Origin: Arthrobacter sp. 260
GTDB taxonomy: Bacteria; Actinomycetota; Actinomycetes; Actinomycetales; Micrococcaceae
NCBI RefSeq assembly: GCF_013116745.1
Contig: NZ_JABFOE010000003.1
Span: 124,001 to 188,000, forward strand
Reading direction: 5' to 3'
Length of the DNA stretch: 64,000 nucleotides
Below the pieces are notes generated by a model. The model saw only the letters and a list, made by a program, of their open reading frames with translations, did no database searches and was not told the origin of the DNA. Each line of letters starts with the position of its first letter. Position 1 is the first letter of the stretch. The translations under genes and the position numbers were made by a program. This document shows positions 8,607-17,438 of the stretch, piece after piece.

Positions 8607-9878
8607 TTAGAGGCCTGTCCCGATACTGTCGGCCTGGCTCTGGATCGCCGCCAGCGCCTCGTCGACTGTAGTGTCGCCCCGGGTAACCTTCTCGAGTTCC
8701 TGGTCGATCACCGCTGAGACCTGCGCCCAGGTGGGAATCGCGGGCGGCGCCTTGGAGTCCTCCAGCTGCTCAGCGAAGACACTCAGGTTGGGATCATCGG
8801 CGAAGGTGGGATCCTCGTAGGCTGCCTGGACGCTCGGCATCGTCGTGGAGATGCCATACCAGGCGATCTGTGTTTCCGGTTCGCTCAGCCAGCGGACAAA
8901 CTTCCAGCTGGCGTCACGGTTCTCACTGTCGTTGAACACGGCGAGGTTGCCACCGCCGGTGAAGCTGGTGCGCGAAGCGGAGCCGGGGACCATTGCCACA
9001 TCGAACTGGTCTGCGAATCCCTCGCCGCCCTGCTCCTCAAGCAGCCCAATGTGGAATGGGCCGCTGAAGAATGACCCCACCTCACCGGAAATGAACTTCT
9101 GCTCGATCTCGCCGGTCTCCAACCGCACCGGATCGGAGATTCCCTCGGTGAAGAAGCTGGCGTAGTACTCGAAGGCAGCCTTCCACTCGGGGGTCTCGAA
9201 GGTGAACTCGGTGCCATCCTCGTTCATGATGTCCCCGCCCTCCTGCCACACAAACGGTGCGAGGTATTGCCAGGAGTCGAATCCTCCGGGCGGAAGGGAA
9301 ATGCCGGCCTCCGCTCCCTCCGCCTGCAGGCCCTCGGTGAAGGTCTTGAACTCGTCCCAGGTGGTTGGCGCCTCAACGCCAGCCGCCTCGGCCATGTCGG
9401 TGCGGTAGTAGAGGGCGCGGGTGTCCACGTACCAGGGGACACCGTAGGCGACGTCGTCGACAACCGCTGTGCCCCACGACCCCTCGAAGAAGTCACCCTC
9501 GTCGACCAGGCCTTCGGGAGTGGGCTCCAGTGCGCCGGTGGCGGCAAACTCGCCGACCCAGGTGGTGCCGAGCATCGCAATGTCCGGCGTCTGTCCACCA
9601 GCGATGGAGGTGGCGATGCGGTCGTGGGCACTCTCCCAGGGGACGGGGGTGACGTTGACCGTGACGTCCGGATTCTCCGTTTCGAAGTCGGCGGCCAGCT
9701 GGTCCAGGACCTCGCCCTCGTTGCCCATCGCCCAGATGGTCACCTCTCCGGTGGCGGGGGCGTCGTCAATGGGTCCCCCGCCCTCGGGGCCGGCTTCGCT
9801 GCCTTCCTCGCGTCCGCATCCGGTCAGTGCGAGTGCGCCGATGACGGCCACCGCGCTCCATGATCGCCATTGATTCAT
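8607..9878 (-). CDS. Sugar ABC transporter substrate-binding lipoprotein
   Basis: Extracellular solute-binding protein (family 1) of 423 residues that delivers sugar to the two permeases. The signal peptide ends in lipobox ALTGC, with the lipid-modified Cys at residue 21. A Gly/Glu linker and then VTIWAMGNEGEVLDQLAADF open the mature fold, as usual for this class. An in-frame start 26 codons upstream is possible, but GGAGG sits 7 nt before the ATG at 9878 and the lipoprotein signal then starts naturally, so this start was chosen. It is the first gene of the operon, downstream of the 9955-9984 operator. The likely cargo is a beta-glucan oligosaccharide, by context only. Confidence 0.9.
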   Translation of the reverse strand: MNQWRSWSAVAVIGALALTGCGREEGSEAGPEGGGPIDDAPATGEVTIWAMGNEGEVLDQLAADFETENPDVTVNVTPVPWESAHDRIATSIAGGQTPDIAMLGTTWVGEFAATGALEPTPEGLVDEGDFFEGSWGTAVVDDVAYGVPWYVDTRALYYRTDMAEAAGVEAPTTWDEFKTFTEGLQAEGAEAGISLPPGGFDSWQYLAPFVWQEGGDIMNEDGTEFTFETPEWKAAFEYYASFFTEGISDPVRLETGEIEQKFISGEVGSFFSGPFHIGLLEEQGGEGFADQFDVAMVPGSASRTSFTGGGNLAVFNDSENRDASWKFVRWLSEPETQIAWYGISTTMPSVQAAYEDPTFADDPNLSVFAEQLEDSKAPPAIPTWAQVSAVIDQELEKVTRGDTTVDEALAAIQSQADSIGTGL

Positions 9879-9954
9879 AGTTTTTCCTCCAGTAAGTGGG
9901 GTTGAATCCTCCGTGGGCGCAGGGTTCGCCGCTGGAGTTCGTTGCCAAGCTACC

Positions 9955-9984
9955 ATAAAAACCTTACATGCGGAAGGTTTTTAT
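9955..9984. promoter_or_regulatory. Palindromic operator between the sugar operon and the TetR gene
   Basis: ATAAAAACCTT and AAGGTTTTTAT are perfect 11-bp arms around an 8-bp spacer. It lies in the divergent space between the binding-protein gene and the TetR-type regulator. The same element recurs at 12280-12309. A partial second copy, CATGCGATAGGTTTTG (9992-10007), sits next to the regulator start and may be a weaker half-site. Confidence 0.75.
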
Positions 9985-10010
9985 TTCTGGTCATGCGATA
10001 GGTTTTGGAT

Positions 10011-10640
10011 ATGACTACGACCCCTGACCGGAAACGCGGCAGTTACGCCAAGGGCCAGGCGAAGCGACAGGAAATACTCGACGCCGCTCTGGTGGTCTTC
10101 GGGCGCAGCGGCTTCCATAGCGGCTCACTACGGGAGATTGCCAAGCGGGTCGCCCTCACGCCAGCCGGCCTGATGCACCACTTCGCCACCAAGGAAGAAC
10201 TCTTCACCGAGGTGTTGCGGCAGCGTGACGAGCGGGTCAAGGAAGCCGCGGGCGACGTCGCCGAGGACACCCTCCTGCAGCAGATGCGCCGGGTGGTGTC
10301 CTACAACCAGACCACCCCCGGGCTGACCTCGCTGTACACGGTGATCGCCGCCGAGGCCACCAACCGCGACCACCCAGCGCACGAGTACTTTGCGGCCCGC
10401 TATGCCGACCGTGCGGAACAGACGGCGGCCATCCTCGCCGATGCGCAGCGGGACGGCCTGGTGCGCGAAGATCTTGACGTCCACCACGCGTCACGGCTGA
10501 TCGCAGCAGTGATGGATGGACTGCAGCAGCAATGGCTCCTGGATGACACAGTGGATATGACTGGTGTGTTCGACGAGTTTGTTCGCGGGTACTTCCTGAA
10601 CCCGGCCCCTGTCACGGTGCCGGGTCCAGAAGGGAGCTAG
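10011..10640 (+). CDS. TetR/AcrR-family transcriptional regulator
   Basis: A 209-residue DNA-binding regulator. The N-terminal helix-turn-helix is typical: RQEILDAALVVFGRSGF, then SLREIAKRVALTPAGLMHHF and KEELFTEVL (about residues 20-65). The rest is the helical ligand-binding and dimer domain. It is divergent from the sugar ABC/GH1 operon and convergent with the secreted hydrolase gene, whose stop codon it overlaps (shared CTAG at 10637-10640). Identical operators in front of both neighbours make it the likely local repressor, with a sugar as inducer. An in-frame TTG lies 6 nt upstream; the ATG is preferred, but no strong ribosome-binding site is seen. Confidence 0.88.
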   Translation: MTTTPDRKRGSYAKGQAKRQEILDAALVVFGRSGFHSGSLREIAKRVALTPAGLMHHFATKEELFTEVLRQRDERVKEAAGDVAEDTLLQQMRRVVSYNQTTPGLTSLYTVIAAEATNRDHPAHEYFAARYADRAEQTAAILADAQRDGLVREDLDVHHASRLIAAVMDGLQQQWLLDDTVDMTGVFDEFVRGYFLNPAPVTVPGPEGS

Positions 10641-12241
10641 CGCCCGCCCAGCTCAGTGCCGAAGACCTGCGCCTCAACCAGCGGCCGGACCGCCTTCTCG
10701 AACCCGCGATCCACGAAGTAGTCCTTCAGCTTGTCTTTCTTCTCCTCGTTCAGGATGGCACCCATGATCATTGACTGGTCCAGGCTGAGGTACCGTTCTG
10801 CAGCGGTTCCGCTGCCGACAGCCACCGAATCGTAGAATCCTCCGGGACCGTAGGCCCCCAGCTCATTCTTGATGCCATCGAGGTTCTTCAGGACCGCTTT
10901 CCGGTCGTAGGGCAGGGCGAGGAAGGCCGCGTGCGGGGTGACCACACCGTCACCAAACTCCGGATCCGGATTGGTCGCCTCGCGGCAGCCCTCGTACCCC
11001 TTGTCCACATCGGTGCTCTCGACGTCGCTGGCATATCCGGTGCTGTTGATCCCGATTTCTTCCACCCCATACTCACGGTAGGAGGCGAAGGGGTCGCTGG
11101 CCGGGGAGAAGCCCCAGTATCCATACCCGGCCTCATCCATCCCATGTTCGATGTGGGAGCGCACCGTTGCCTCGTGGTTCGGGGCCCAGGAGCGCTTCCC
11201 CCACTTGGCCTCGGGGACAAACAGATCAGGCATCAGAGCCTCGAACATGCTGCCACCCCAGGCGGGAACAAGTTTCATGCCACGGTAGGCATATACACCT
11301 TCAAAGACACTTACCCCCAGGTATTCACGGGTAACGCCGGTCGGCTTTTGCTCCTGCCACCCAAAATCACAGCTCTGATCGGGCATGGTGCGGTAAGTGC
11401 CGTAGTAGGCGGTTGCCGGGATCTGACCGTTGGCGATACCCAGGTAGGTGGCGATGCGCGCCTCGCTCACCGAGGTGTCGTACCAGTGGCAGGTGTAGTA
11501 AACGTCGGGGCCGTCGTCACCGTAGTTGTCCGGTACTGCACAACCGTCACCGGGAGGCGCATCCCAGAATCCGCCCCGGTTGAGACTGACCCCTTCCCGT
11601 GCGTTGAGATCGTGGTACCAGCCAAAGTCCATGTTGTCGTAGAGGGCGTCAGCCTGTTTGGCGAGGCGTGGTTCTGCTTCGGCGACCACCCGGAGCGCTG
11701 CGGCCAGCCACCCGTTGTCGACCGTGCTGAGGAATGGATAGACGACGTCGCCGCTGTCCGGCCAGATGGTCAGCTTGCCGCCGGTGGTGGGGGAATACCA
11801 GTTGTAGTACATCCCGCTTGGCTCGTGGATCTCGAGCGTTTCGAGGGTGTCGAGGGTAGTGGCCAGGCGGTGGCTGGCCTCCTTGCGATCGATGATCTTG
11901 AGGTCGCGGGCAGCAATCGTGGACCACAGGTAGCCGCCGATGTTCGTGGGGCTGGTGTACTCGCTCGGTGTACTGAGATCGCCCTCGATGTTGTCGGCCG
12001 GCAGACCGGTGGTCTCGTCGGTCATCGCGTCGAGGGATGTCCAGGTGTCAGCGGCATACTGCTTTAGCGGGTCGACCTGCTTGCCACCGCCCGGTCCGCC
12101 GCCATGACCGCCGGGTCCGGCGGTGGCTGCCGTCGGGACGACCAGGGCGAGAGCTGCGATCGCCGCTCCACAGGCGAGCAGGGTTCTGCGCCTGCCGCTG
12201 GAGGTGGGGTGAAGTGAATCTCGGTGGGTGGGCAACTTCAT
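10637..12241 (-). CDS. Secreted glycoamylase-fold hydrolase (PF10091-like)
   Basis: A 534-residue exported protein. A twin-arginine-like signal (GRRRTLLACG) leads to a hydrophobic core and a probable cut after ATA at residue 41, then a Gly-rich linker. The body has features I associate with the glycoamylase/GH144 fold and the related DUF3131 group: TNIGGYLWSTIAARDLKII, YYNWYSPTTGG, FLSTVDNGWLAAAL, VVTPHAAFLALP and YLSLDQSMIMGAI. Relatives cut beta-1,2-glucans or related polymers. Its promoter carries the operator found before the sugar ABC/GH1 operon. The picture is outside cleavage, import, then GH1 hydrolysis. The substrate is inferred; the exported hydrolase call is firmer. Confidence 0.7.
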   Translation of the reverse strand: MKLPTHRDSLHPTSSGRRRTLLACGAAIAALALVVPTAATAGPGGHGGGPGGGKQVDPLKQYAADTWTSLDAMTDETTGLPADNIEGDLSTPSEYTSPTNIGGYLWSTIAARDLKIIDRKEASHRLATTLDTLETLEIHEPSGMYYNWYSPTTGGKLTIWPDSGDVVYPFLSTVDNGWLAAALRVVAEAEPRLAKQADALYDNMDFGWYHDLNAREGVSLNRGGFWDAPPGDGCAVPDNYGDDGPDVYYTCHWYDTSVSEARIATYLGIANGQIPATAYYGTYRTMPDQSCDFGWQEQKPTGVTREYLGVSVFEGVYAYRGMKLVPAWGGSMFEALMPDLFVPEAKWGKRSWAPNHEATVRSHIEHGMDEAGYGYWGFSPASDPFASYREYGVEEIGINSTGYASDVESTDVDKGYEGCREATNPDPEFGDGVVTPHAAFLALPYDRKAVLKNLDGIKNELGAYGPGGFYDSVAVGSGTAAERYLSLDQSMIMGAILNEEKKDKLKDYFVDRGFEKAVRPLVEAQVFGTELGGR

Positions 12242-12279
12242 GGGAACTCCTTTGTTCTTCCGATGAACAACAGGGTTCC

Positions 12280-12309
12280 ATAAAAACCTTACACATACAA
12301 GGTTTTTGT
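12280..12309. promoter_or_regulatory. Second copy of the palindromic operator
   Basis: ATAAAAACCTT, an 8-bp spacer, then AAGGTTTTTGT: the arms match the 9955-9984 site except at one terminal position, while the spacer differs. It lies about 40 nt upstream of the secreted hydrolase start, where a repressor would block its promoter. Confidence 0.75.
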
Positions 12310-12324
12310 GAAGGTTACCGACGG

Positions 12325-13140
12325 TCAGGCATCAGCACCGAAGGTGCGGGCGACCGACTGAACGTCGTTGAAGCTGTACACGTGGAGGCCGGCGAACCCG
12401 CCTGAATCCACGACGGAACGGACCAGCGGTGCGGGGTCGTACGACGACGGCGCCAGGACGCTGCGGACCAACGATCCTCCTCCTGCTCCGGTGAGGGATC
12501 GTTGGGCGAACCGCAGCGACGGGCCTACCCCGATCCGGGCTGCGAGGGAGATCAGGCGGGTGCGGCGCACGGCGCCCGGCACACCGGCCCAGACAGGGAG
12601 CCAGACGCCCGCGGCGCGCAATTCAGTCAGGTAGGTGGAAAGCACCGGTCCGGAGAAGCACAGCTGGGTGACCGCCCAGGAGCACAAGCCCTGTTTCGCC
12701 AGGAGCAGGTCAGTGAGCTCCGACGACGACGTTCCGGGCCGGCCCTCCGGATAGGCGGCCGTTCCCAGGGAAAACCATCCGCCGCCCAGGGATGCGATGT
12801 CGGCCATCAGCGCCCCACTCCAGGCGTAGGATCCGGCTGCTTCCTCGCCGTCACCGGCAATGACGAAGATGTCACTGACACCCGCCGTCTGCAGCCGGGT
12901 GAGGAACCCCGCGAGTTGCCCGCGCGACTTGAGGGACCGCGCCGCGAGGTGCGGGACCGCCCGATAACCGAGGTCGGCCAGCCGTACCGCCAGATCGATC
13001 GTCTCCTCCGCACCGTGGTGCGCCAGACACGTGATGGTCACAACGGCCGGCGCCGGCAGGTGCTCCCGGAGCGCCTCGACGATCCCGGGAGCTGGAATGA
13101 TCTCGACCCGGAGTGGCAGGGACCCCGGATCGTCAGCCAT
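12325..13140 (-). CDS. Methylenetetrahydrofolate reductase-like protein
   Basis: A 271-residue protein with the MTHFR TIM-barrel pattern: LRVEIIPAPG near the start (Glu as in the MetF FEFFPP site), VTITC, GYRAVPHLAARSL, VSDIFVIAGD (the RGD-like flavin/folate region) and GTAAYPEGRPG (the AGYPE-like motif). It is shorter and more divergent than MetF (about 290-300 residues), so another folate-linked flavin activity is possible. It closes the glycine-cleavage operon, starting 3 nt after the sdaA stop with GGAG inside the sdaA end. There it would draw on the methylene-THF that GCV and SHMT make. Confidence 0.7.
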   Translation of the reverse strand: MADDPGSLPLRVEIIPAPGIVEALREHLPAPAVVTITCLAHHGAEETIDLAVRLADLGYRAVPHLAARSLKSRGQLAGFLTRLQTAGVSDIFVIAGDGEEAAGSYAWSGALMADIASLGGGWFSLGTAAYPEGRPGTSSSELTDLLLAKQGLCSWAVTQLCFSGPVLSTYLTELRAAGVWLPVWAGVPGAVRRTRLISLAARIGVGPSLRFAQRSLTGAGGGSLVRSVLAPSSYDPAPLVRSVVDSGGFAGLHVYSFNDVQSVARTFGADA

Positions 13141-13143
13141 GGT

Positions 13144-14517
13144 TCAGCACTCCACCACGTTCAGGGCAAGGCCGCCCCGGGCGGTTTCCTTGTACTTGTC
13201 CATCATGTCCGCGCCGGTGTCCCGCATCGTCTTGATGGCGACGTCGAGTGAGACATGGTGCTTGCCGTCGCCGCGGACGGCCATCCGCGCGGCGGTGATC
13301 GCTTTCATGGCGCCGACCGCGTTCCGCTCGATACACGGTATCTGCACCAGGCCACCAACGGGGTCGCAGGTCAGGCCCAGGTTGTGTTCAATGCCGATCT
13401 CGGCGGCGTTCTCCACCTGTTCGGCCGTGCCACCGAGCACTTCGGCGAGCGCACCGGCCGCCATCGCGCAGGCGGATCCGACCTCGCCCTGGCAGCCCAC
13501 CTCGGCACCCGAGATGGAAGCGTTCTGCTTGAACAACCCGCCGACAGCGGTTGCTGCGAGCAGGAACCGGATGACGCCGTCGTCGTCGGCTCCCGGAACG
13601 AAGTCGACGTAATACTTCAGGACCGCCGGAATGATTCCCGCAGCACCGTTGGTCGGGGCTGTCACCACCCGGCCTCCGGCCGCGTTTTCCTCGTTGACCG
13701 CGAGCGCAAACAGGGTCACCCATTCCATGGTGCTCAGCTTGTCGGTAGGGTCCTCTGCCTTCTGCTGCAGACGCAGCTGGGTGGCAGCGCGGCGCCGCAC
13801 CCCCAGACCGCCGGGCAGGATCCCATCGGTGGTGGACCCGCGGCGGATGGTGTCCTGCATGACGTCCCAGATTTCCAGCAGTCCGGCGCGCACGTCGGCT
13901 TCAGAACGCCACGCCAGCTCGTTGGCCATCACAATCTCGGAGAAGGATTTCCCGGTGGCTGCGCAGATTTCGAGCAGCTGCTCCCCCGTGTTGAAGGGAT
14001 GCTGCACCGGTACTGTCGCTTCCGCTGCCGGGTCGGCTCCGATCTGATCCTCATCGAGGATGAAGCCGCCGCCCACGGAAAAGTAGTCCCTCGCCAGAAG
14101 CTCGGCACCGCCGGCGTCGTAGGCGTGAAACCGCATCCCGTTGGTGTGGAAGTCGAGCCGCTTCCGGCGGTGCATGATCAGGTCGACCTCCGGGTCGAAA
14201 TCGATCTCCCGGTGGCCCGCGAACCGCAGGCGGCGAGCCTGCCCCACCTCATCGACGCGTGGCCCTGCAGCTACGGGGTCGACCAGGTGCGGCTGCTCGC
14301 CCTCCAGTCCCAGGATGACCGCCTTGATGGTGCCGTGGCCGTGGCCGGTCACCCCGAGGGAGCCAAACAGTTCCACCTCCACCCGGTGCACCGAGTCGAC
14401 CAGCCCCCGTTGCGCCACCAGCTCCGTATAGAGGAACGCAGCCTTCATCGGCCCCCCGGTGTGGGAGCTGGAAGGGCCGATCCCTATCTTGAACAGGTCG
14501 AACGCGCTAATGGGCAT
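13144..14517 (-). CDS. sdaA: L-serine ammonia-lyase (single-chain)
   Basis: Iron-sulfur L-serine dehydratase converting serine to pyruvate and ammonia. The 457 residues contain both alpha and beta parts. The start ISAFDLFKIGIGPSSSHTGGP is the SSSHT-G-P signature. Cluster-binding cysteines appear in GCQGEVGSACAMAAG and in LTCDPVGGLVQIPCIERN. The C-terminus ends in Cys, as in many SdaA proteins where it reaches the cluster. It lies 8 nt after glyA, so serine made by SHMT from glycine can be drained to pyruvate. AAGGAAT serves as the ribosome-binding site. Confidence 0.95.
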   Translation of the reverse strand: MPISAFDLFKIGIGPSSSHTGGPMKAAFLYTELVAQRGLVDSVHRVEVELFGSLGVTGHGHGTIKAVILGLEGEQPHLVDPVAAGPRVDEVGQARRLRFAGHREIDFDPEVDLIMHRRKRLDFHTNGMRFHAYDAGGAELLARDYFSVGGGFILDEDQIGADPAAEATVPVQHPFNTGEQLLEICAATGKSFSEIVMANELAWRSEADVRAGLLEIWDVMQDTIRRGSTTDGILPGGLGVRRRAATQLRLQQKAEDPTDKLSTMEWVTLFALAVNEENAAGGRVVTAPTNGAAGIIPAVLKYYVDFVPGADDDGVIRFLLAATAVGGLFKQNASISGAEVGCQGEVGSACAMAAGALAEVLGGTAEQVENAAEIGIEHNLGLTCDPVGGLVQIPCIERNAVGAMKAITAARMAVRGDGKHHVSLDVAIKTMRDTGADMMDKYKETARGGLALNVVEC

Positions 14518-14525
14518 GGGATTCC

Positions 14526-15854
14526 TTAGCTCTGGTTCTGGGCGCCCGCGCCGAGGCGCACGACGTCGGCGTACAGCGGGTGCTCTGCCGCGAGAGCTTC
14601 CACCCGCTGGGCCAGCGGCGTGAGGTCGGCGTCGGCCGGGGCGATCAGTGCTTCGGCGATGATGTCCGCCACCCGGGTGAACGCCGCCGCCTCGAATCCC
14701 CGGCTGGCGAGCGCTGGCGTACCGATGCGCAGGCCCGAAGTGACCATTGGGGGGCGGGGGTCGAATGGCACGGCGTTGCGGTTCACGGTGATGTCGATCT
14801 GCGCCAGCCGATCCTCCGCCTGCTGTCCATCCAGGTCGCAGTCCCGCAGATCCACCAGGACCAGGTGCACATCGGTGCCCCCGCTAACCACTGAGATGCC
14901 GCGCTGGGCGACGTCCGGCTGGGTGAGCCGGTCGGCGAGGATCCGTGCACCCTCAAGCACGCGCTCCTGGCGTTCCCTGAACTCGGCCGAGGCCGCGATC
15001 TTGAAGGCCACCGCCTTGCCAGCGATCACATGCTCGAGCGGTCCACCCTGTTGGCCCGGGAACACCGCCGAATTGATCCTCTTCGCGATGTCGGCATCGT
15101 TGCTGAGGATGATGCCACCCCGCGGACCGGCGAGGGTCTTGTGGGTGGTGGAGGTGGTGACGTGGGCATGCTGCACGGGGCTGGGATGCAGCCCGGCGGC
15201 TACCAGTCCGGCGAAGTGGGCCATGTCGACCATCAGGTAGGCGCCTACCTCGTCGGCGATGCTGCGGAACCGGGCAAAGTCGAGCTGCCGCGCGTACGCG
15301 GACCAGCCAGCCACAATCAGCTGGGGCTTGTGCTCTCGCGCCAGCCGTTCGACATCGTCCATGTCCACCCGGTGGTCATCGGGGCGCACCTGGTAGGGCA
15401 CCACGTTGTACAGACGGCCGGAGAAGTTGATCCTCATGCCGTGGGTCAGGTGGCCGCCGTGGGCAAGGTTCAGGCCCATGATGGTGTCGCCGGGTTTGAT
15501 CAACGCGTGCATGACAGCGGCGTTGGCCTGCGCACCGGAGTGTGGCTGAACGTTCGCGTACCCCGCCCCGAAGAGGTCCTTGACGCGGTCGATTGCCAGC
15601 TGTTCCAGCACGTCGACGTGCTCACAGCCGCCGTAGTAGCGGCGTCCCGGGTAGCCCTCGGCGTATTTGTTGGTCAGGACCGAACCCTGCGCTTGCATCA
15701 CCGCCATTGGGGTGTGATTCTCCGAGGCGATCATCTCCAGCCCGTTGCGCTGCCGGGCCAGTTCGGCGTCGATGCCGCGCGCAACCTCGGGGTCGAGGTC
15801 GGCCAGTGCCGCGTTCAGGTGCCCCACGGTGGTCAGTCCGGTAACGGCGCTCAT
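14526..15854 (-). CDS. glyA: Serine hydroxymethyltransferase
   Basis: PLP enzyme that interconverts serine plus THF and glycine plus 5,10-methylene-THF. The 442-residue length is slightly longer than usual. The PLP lysine is K239 in [27 protein letters not shown] and YYGGCEHVD are the other hallmark blocks. Its start overlaps the gcvH stop by 4 nt. Next to the glycine cleavage genes, it should turn glycine-derived methylene-THF plus a second glycine into serine, under glycine control. A separate biosynthetic glyA may exist elsewhere. Confidence 0.96.
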   Translation of the reverse strand: MSAVTGLTTVGHLNAALADLDPEVARGIDAELARQRNGLEMIASENHTPMAVMQAQGSVLTNKYAEGYPGRRYYGGCEHVDVLEQLAIDRVKDLFGAGYANVQPHSGAQANAAVMHALIKPGDTIMGLNLAHGGHLTHGMRINFSGRLYNVVPYQVRPDDHRVDMDDVERLAREHKPQLIVAGWSAYARQLDFARFRSIADEVGAYLMVDMAHFAGLVAAGLHPSPVQHAHVTTSTTHKTLAGPRGGIILSNDADIAKRINSAVFPGQQGGPLEHVIAGKAVAFKIAASAEFRERQERVLEGARILADRLTQPDVAQRGISVVSGGTDVHLVLVDLRDCDLDGQQAEDRLAQIDITVNRNAVPFDPRPPMVTSGLRIGTPALASRGFEAAAFTRVADIIAEALIAPADADLTPLAQRVEALAAEHPLYADVVRLGAGAQNQS

Positions 15855-16234
15855 CCGTCGATGCCGTTCTTCTGGGCGTACTCCTCAGCCGAGAGGAGCG
15901 GGCCCTCGCTGGCGACGTCCACCTTGAACAGCCAGCCGGCGCCATAGGGATCCTCGTTGAGGATGCCCGGATTGTCGATGGCGTCCTGGTTGATTTCGGT
16001 GACCTCACCGGTGACGGGGGCGTAGAGGTCGGAGACGGACTTGGTCGACTCCACCTCGCCACAGCTCTCCCCCGCGGTGATCGTGTCGCCCACCTCGGGG
16101 AGGCTGACATAGACGACGTCACCCAGCGCGTCGGTGGCGACGGCGGAGACGCCGACGGTGGCCGGACCGGTTTCCGCAGTGTCGATCCATTCATGCTCAG
16201 CCGAGTAGCGGAGGTCAGACTTGATGGTGCTCAC
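15851..16234 (-). CDS. gcvH: Glycine cleavage system H protein
   Basis: The 127-residue lipoyl carrier that shuttles the aminomethyl group from GcvP to GcvT. The modified residue is K65 in [19 protein letters not shown]. The N-terminal [10 protein letters not shown] is typical. It lies 33 nt after gcvT and overlaps glyA by 4 nt in the glycine operon. Confidence 0.97.
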   Translation of the reverse strand: MSTIKSDLRYSAEHEWIDTAETGPATVGVSAVATDALGDVVYVSLPEVGDTITAGESCGEVESTKSVSDLYAPVTGEVTEINQDAIDNPGILNEDPYGAGWLFKVDVASEGPLLSAEEYAQKNGIDG

Positions 16235-16267
16235 GTGGGTATATACCTTTCCGGGTATGTAAGTTGG

Positions 16268-17374
16268 CTACTTCTTGCGGCGGTAGAACGGCGTGGCGAC
16301 CACAGTGAACGGCTCGGGCTTGCCCCGGAGGTCCACCTGGACCTCGGTGCCCGGCTCAGCCAGCGCGGTGTTCACATAGGCCATGGCCACGGGGTAGCCG
16401 AGGGTGGGGCTGGGGAGTCCTGAGGTCACCGTTCCGACCACCGCGCCGTCGACGACGACGTTGTACCCGGCGCGCGCCGACCGCCGGCCACCGCCCTGCA
16501 GGCCAACCAGCTTCCGCTCCAGCGTGGCCTCCTTGAGGGGCTCCAGGACCGACCGGCCGACGAAGTTGTCGGGCTTCTTGAGGCTGACGACCCCGCCGAG
16601 GCCTGCCTCGAAGGGGTTGGTGTCCAAGCCGAGCTCGTTCCCGTAGAGGGGCATCCCGGCCTCGAGGCGCAGGGAGTCGCGTGAAGCGAGCCCGCAGGGG
16701 GCAATTTGGTGCTGCGCTCCTGCCGCTGCGACGGCCTTCCAGAGCTGGACCGCCCCGGTGTTGCCGATGAACAGCTCGAAACCATCCTCGCCGGTGTACC
16801 CGGTGCGGGCCAGGAGAACCTGCATCCCCACCAGTTCCACTTCGACGGCGGCGTAGTATTTCAGTTCGGTAATCAGCTGGCGTGAGGACTCGGCGGCAAT
16901 GTCGAGCAGGATCGCCTCGGCGGCGGGTCCCTGCACGGCGATCAGGGCCGTGTTCTCCGACTCGTCCTCGACCGCTACGTCAAAGTTGACGGCCCGTTCC
17001 TGCAAGGCAGCAGCCACCGTGTCGGCGTTACTGGCATTGGGGACCACCAGGTACCGGTCGTCGGCCCGGCGGTAGACGATGAGGTCGTCAATGACGCCGC
17101 CGTCCTCGGTGCAGATCAGCGAGTACTTGGCCTTCCCGACGGCGATCGCCGCAAGGTTGCCCACCAGGGCATAGTTCAGGAACTCGGCGGCCTGCGGTCC
17201 GGTGACCCAGACCTCGCCCATGTGGGAAAGGTCGAAGAGTCCTGCGGCACGACGGACGGTGTGGTGCTCCTCGAGCTCGCTGCGGTACTTCAGGGGCATC
17301 TGCCACCCGCCAAAGTCGGTGAAACTTGCGCCGAGCAATTCGTGTTCGGCGTACAGGGCTGTCTGCTTGGTCAT
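16268..17374 (-). CDS. gcvT: Glycine cleavage system T protein (aminomethyltransferase)
   Basis: Transfers the methylene carbon from H-protein-bound aminomethyl to THF, releasing ammonia. 368 residues, normal length. Visible blocks are GASFTDFGGWQMPLKY, AGLFDLSHMGEV, the folate-site GYTGEDGFELF and GLASRDSLRLEAGMPLYGNE. It follows gcvP by 64 nt and precedes gcvH. Confidence 0.97.
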   Translation of the reverse strand: MTKQTALYAEHELLGASFTDFGGWQMPLKYRSELEEHHTVRRAAGLFDLSHMGEVWVTGPQAAEFLNYALVGNLAAIAVGKAKYSLICTEDGGVIDDLIVYRRADDRYLVVPNASNADTVAAALQERAVNFDVAVEDESENTALIAVQGPAAEAILLDIAAESSRQLITELKYYAAVEVELVGMQVLLARTGYTGEDGFELFIGNTGAVQLWKAVAAAGAQHQIAPCGLASRDSLRLEAGMPLYGNELGLDTNPFEAGLGGVVSLKKPDNFVGRSVLEPLKEATLERKLVGLQGGGRRSARAGYNVVVDGAVVGTVTSGLPSPTLGYPVAMAYVNTALAEPGTEVQVDLRGKPEPFTVVATPFYRRKK

Positions 17375-17438
17375 GGGAATCCTTCCGGTGGTGCGCTGGA
17401 CTCAACCCGTCCGGCCGGCGGCCGGACGGGGACGGGCC

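Noticed and set aside
13255-14529. Open frame of 424 codons on the plus strand opposite sdaA
   Set aside because: It mirrors the sdaA codons of a GC-rich gene; no ribosome-binding site and no recognisable protein pattern, while sdaA itself is complete.
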